Of a stretch of 45,163 bases of DNA, positions 41,088 to 45,163 are shown in pieces. The stretch's first letter is position 1. Each line of letters begins with the position of its first letter. The stretch is from Acanthaster planci (lineage: Eukaryota; Echinodermata; Asteroidea; Valvatida; Acanthasteridae): positions 1,732,933-1,778,095 of the forward strand of contig NW_019091370.1 in NCBI RefSeq assembly GCF_001949145.1. The letters are read 5' to 3'. The position numbers and the translations under genes were made by a program. The notes under the pieces were generated by a model. The model worked only from the letters and a program-made list of their open reading frames with translations, was not told where the DNA came from and ran no database searches.

Positions 41088-44000
41088 TCAGGCAGTGGTT
41101 TCTCCAACCTCTTCCAGAGAAGTCTTCTCCAGTGGTGCTTTTGCCGCCTCCAGTTGTTTATTTTCTTCTTCTGCATGCCGTTTCTCGGCAAGCTGCAGCA
41201 ATGACAACATATTCTTTTTAAATCTCAAAAACAATTGGTACGACCAAAGATACCAGCCCTAGGAACAGACGTAGGAGGGGCGTGGCCAGCGGGTGGGTAT
41301 TGTGGGCGTGGGCGGGGAGGGACAAGACAAAGGTGAAGCATGGAGGGGTGGAGCAAGATTGTAAGGAACTCTTCCAGTAACACGAGGATGTCTCTGTTTG
41401 GCGATACCGTTGTGAATACAATGCTTCAATAGGAATGTTGAGACCAAACCAAAAGTACCTTCAGTCTTGGGATCAACTGATTTCGACAAATACAACGTTA
41501 GCATTAACTTTTATTTTCCCTTCCTGTTATAAATGGAAAGTGTAAATGCTATGTGTAATGCACACTTTGGACATGAAATAATTTTTAAAAAATTAATAAT
41601 TGACTTGGGGACGTTTGGTGATTTTGAAGTCCTTGAATTGGAAGTTGGAACCTCACAGGTCTGTGAAATTCCACAAAACTGATTTGGGGGACTGGAGAAG
41701 TCACGTTCCCGGGACGCTTTGTATGACAGAGTGCCATGCGTTAGATACACAAATGTTAGCACCAGTGACAAATGTCAACAATTTGAAGTGTCATTTTGAA
41801 GTGAAAATCAATGACGACTGAAGAGATTTCCGCTGACGACCCCAACAATGGAACATCTATTGAGCCTCAGAGGCATGATTAGCAACACAGAACCAAAGTG
41901 TGTCACAAATGGAGACGTAAAAAGAGAAGCCTGGACAACTTTTAGTCTAACGAAGAAGATGTCAAGTGTTATTACACACGGTGCTCGTGGCGATGTTGAA
42001 GAGGGGGTAGGTGAATGCTCAAACCATTACAGCATATACAATGACTGAGGTGATATCCGCCAATGTCTAATGCAGGGCTTGTTTAGTAAAGTGCCAATGA
42101 CCCAAACTGTACAAAGTATGTGTAAGTTTCTTAAGGAACCTTCCGTGTGCGAGTGTCTGTTATGGTGCCCGGGCCATTAACGCACTGATGGGACAGTTTC
42201 TTAAGTTAGGATGGCTGGGACCGAGTTGTGGAGACAAAACTTGTCCCCGTAACATTTTGGGGGTCCCCACAACACCTACATTTCAACACCTGTGAAGTCA
42301 CCACGATTACGAACAAGTCAGTGTGCTTTTCTAGTACATATGAAATGAGCTCGGCATGCAAATGAAAACCGAAATAAAAATACTCACACGTCTTTCAACT
42401 CTCTGTGCAGAAAACATCAAGCACATTGAACAATCAGACTAAGAAGCGTATTTAGCATTCTTTCTAATTCAAAATTCCCTGACCTAAGATTCAGCGGTCA
42501 GCCTGCATGCAGAGCTGTGCACTCCTCGTTTGCAACTTGTGCCCCGGTACTCTTGTGTTACACATTCCAGGATTCCTGTTTGAATCCAACCCAGTGCATC
42601 GTGTGACACACAGGGTCTATCGGTTCCAACTTTGCTGCTTAATTTGTCAAACATCGATGCTCTGGGTTTTCTTCTCCTAACTAAAAAACCGTCCTTTTGT
42701 GCATTCCGCTGTTTAGACTTGCAGCCAACTTCATAGAACAGTGACAATATTTACACATTACGGGCCCTTCCACTGTTAAAAAAGTTAGAACTAGGCTCAG
42801 CACGTAGGTCAATTAACCCAGTGACCTTGCATAGCACTTTCCAGAGGCAATCCACTTTATCGAGTGATGAGTTACAATTTGATTGGTTCCATTTTGGTCG
42901 GTATTCATGTTCCTCTGGCGTGCCAAGATGTCTGTGTTGACCAGGGAACCAGTCCAGACGCAAGGTCATGACAGAGGATTTCTGAGCCTGTTCAAGACTA
43001 AAACTGTTGGTAGCCCTTTCATTTTCTGGTATATCTAAGGTCCATTCAAGTGGGTGTTAAGCGCTATTGATAGAGGCAGATGTGGGCCCGAAAACAAACA
43101 TTTTGGAGTTACGTGCGAGGGTTAATTTCATTTAAAGGGGTGACCATTGTGAAGAAAACCTCTGATCTCTGGAGAATTACTTTAAGGATTAATTTCTTTT
43201 ACAGAAAAGGGAGATTCGTTCATTTGGGTGCAGGTTTAGGAGAATAGTGACTCCACACAGGAGATCCCATGTGATGGATATGAAGGTGCGTGCCTTGATC
43301 CTAGGTGCAGGACCTGCAGGTGTGAGCCTTCCACCTGGAAATCACAGTTGAAGGGTCTAACAGTGAAGGCCTTCACATGGGAAAGGCTTCGAAGGTGCAC
43401 CTTCCAAAAAACCTTGGTGCAGTATCTGCAGGTGTGCATTATCAACAAAAATGGGGTCTGAAGGCGTGTGCATTTGTCTCATGTGTAGAATCTACTGGTG
43501 TGCACCTATATGCCAATTATCTGGGTGCAGAATCTGTATGTGCGTGCAATTTCAACCTGGATATCTTGTGGACACCACTTATAGGTGAGCACCTACATGT
43601 CAAATATCCTGAGCAAAGGGATCTGAAGGTGTATGTCTGCAACCAGGATATCTTGTGCACACCACCTTCAGGTGTACACTTCACTCCAAATATCCTAGGT
43701 GAAGGATCTGAAGGTGTGCACCTTCAAATAGGCGTCTGTTGCATGCCACCTATAGGTGTGCACCTACACACCAAATATCCAAGGTGTTGGATCTGAAGGT
43801 GTGCACCTTCAAATAGGTATCTGTTGCATGCCACCTATAGGTGTGCACCTACACGCCAAGTATCCAAGGTGTTGGATCTGAAGGTGTGTAGTGTGCACCT
43901 TCAAATCCAACACCTTCAGCCTAGGTGATACTCACCATCTGAAGGAATGCCTGTCTGGATTCAAACTCTTCCCTCGCTAGCTCCACCTCCATCCACTTGG

Positions 44001-45029
44001 GCAGATCAGGGATCAGAATAGCGATGGCAGCCTTCAGGCCCAGCAGAATGTGCTGAAAAAGAAGGTAAATTTCATTACAATGTGTACAAAATTCCATGGA
44101 ACTTTGAGTAGCACTCTGGTCATCCACTTTTTTCCAGTCTCAAAAATACTTCATCACAATGTTGTCTACCCACGACATGGAGAAAGTTACCCACATCAGC
44201 TGCTCCATGTTGGTCACACTTTTGGGGAAGTCTGGTTGAAGCAGGGAAAGACAAAGACCAAGGAATGACGAACGACAACCACGAGGGTTTTTTTTTTCTG
44301 TGCAGATTTGCAGAAATGGAAAAACCTACTCTTTTTTGAAGGGAGGGGGGAAAAATTGGGTCTACTTACCTCAAATGCGACAAACATAAGGATGTAGTGG
44401 GTGGCGCTCATGTCAGGGAAGAAGGCCTTGACTTCCGGAGACATGGCCATCAGTGAGGTGTTGGTCAGAACGGCAACGATGCCCATGATCTCAAAGACAA
44501 CCTGAAAAATAAGACCAGTCCAGTCCAACAAAAGAACGGTCTCACAAGAAAGCGCCATCCTCACCACACAAACCAGTTATAAGAACTACATATTGTTTCC
44601 TAGATGGAGCTATAAACGTGCAAACTTTTTACACTCTGAATCAAGTTACAAAGGTACGTTTCACTTTTCTGAGACACGCATATGTAACGAGCATCAATAT
44701 GGACTCGGTATACAACCGACTTTGGTTTTTCATCACATGCACGAGAAAATGTTTCACAGAAAGTACAATCACAGTTTATTTTAACGTAAACGATCTACAC
44801 AACACAGCCTTACAAATCATAGTGTAGCTTAACACACCTGCCAGGTTCCTATATCTTCTGCCGATTGGCCAAAGGGTCGCTGACACACCCGACTGATCTT
44901 GAAGGCATCAGAGCGGATCTCAATGATGTTGTTGAGTAGGGCCCACAGCGCGGCCAGAGGGTAGACCGCCGAGAACAGGAAGACGTAGCCAAACTGGAGG
45001 AACAGCTCCAGATAGTCGTCAAAAGTGCC
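41088..45029 (-). CDS. ANO10: Anoctamin, ANO10/TMEM16K-like, last four coding exons; 5' part beyond right edge
   Basis: Anoctamins are membrane calcium-activated lipid scramblases or chloride channels; ANO10 acts as an ER scramblase. The exons, all phase 0, are 45029-44838 (64 codons), 44501-44370 (44), 44052-43936 (39) and 41192-41088 (34 plus stop TGA). They read [72 protein letters not shown] and a charged tail [19 protein letters not shown]. Calcium ligands of the family appear conserved: the pair in DDYLE (Asp for Glu at the first) and the Glu and Asp of EIRSD, corresponding to E702/E705 and E734/D738 of human ANO1. The short C-terminal tail and the AMSPEV and LAREEFES segments favour ANO10 over ANO8, which has a very long tail, although the [12 protein letters not shown] segment is also like ANO8. 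The last intron (41193-43935) is 2.7 kb and carries a minisatellite beside its donor. Confidence 0.85.
41193..43235. other. Last anoctamin intron, non-repetitive part
   Basis: No exon, RNA gene or transposon with definable ends was recognised in these 2 kb. A G+C-richer patch (41270-41350, with GGGCGTGGGCGGGGAGG) lies near the acceptor. A missed small exon cannot be excluded, but the two flanking exons already join in phase 0. Confidence 0.4.
43250..43915. repeat. 85-bp minisatellite beside the donor of the last anoctamin intron
   Basis: The best units begin with GGATCTGAAGGTGTGCACC at 43704, 43789 and 43874, an exact 85-bp spacing; degenerate copies extend left to about 43260. Each full unit holds two short inverted repeats with a 2-bp centre, AAGGTG-TG-CACCTT and TAGGTG-TG-CACCTA. 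The array stops about 20 bp from the splice donor at 43935. Confidence 0.85.
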
Positions 45030-45163
45030 CTACAAAAATGAAGGAAAGATTCCCAACAACGTTGACTCATTTACTAAGTGCCAATTGAACATGGAAACTT
45101 ACAACTGCCAGTGTTGAACCTATGACAACAAAACACTTAACTAGGATTCAACCAACTAGTTTG

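Overview
This is eukaryotic nuclear DNA from an animal. Genes are split by GT-AG introns of roughly 60 bp to 4 kb, and the sequence between exons is littered with small non-autonomous transposons, tRNA-derived SINEs and minisatellites. Protein sequences and gene order point to an invertebrate deuterostome. An echinoderm seems the most plausible guess, with amphioxus or a hemichordate as alternatives, but nothing here fixes the species.

The window holds five gene loci. (1) Bases 485-14464, minus strand: fifteen coding exons of the splicing factor SF3B3, giving the first 669 codons; the rest of the gene lies beyond the left edge. (2) Bases 15489-24123, plus strand: complete COG4, a subunit of the conserved oligomeric Golgi complex, in 18 exons. 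SF3B3 and COG4 are head to head with about 1 kb between start codons, the arrangement they also have in the human genome. (3) Bases 27394-30450 and (4) bases 34579-37016, both plus strand: two tandem paralogues, each encoding two adjacent MYND zinc fingers followed by a DUF4470 region and a conserved C-terminal block (629 and 639 residues). In both, one intron cuts the second finger in half. Their 5' and 3' flanks are also related, so the duplicated unit is about 7 kb. (5) Bases 41088-45029, minus strand: the last four coding exons of an anoctamin of the ANO10 type, running off the right edge.

SF3B3 and COG4 are housekeeping genes that probably share a promoter region. The MYND-DUF4470 pair is the accessory, fast-changing part of the window: it shows patchy divergence between copies, kappa-B-like and C/EBP-like promoter motifs, a large fold-back in an intron and a hairpin minisatellite in the 3' flank of the first copy. 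Function of these two proteins is unknown.

All exon boundaries were placed by hand from splice signals, unbroken reading frame and recalled family sequences; no alignment or database search was run. Every exon join listed for SF3B3, COG4, the MYND genes and the anoctamin keeps the reading frame.
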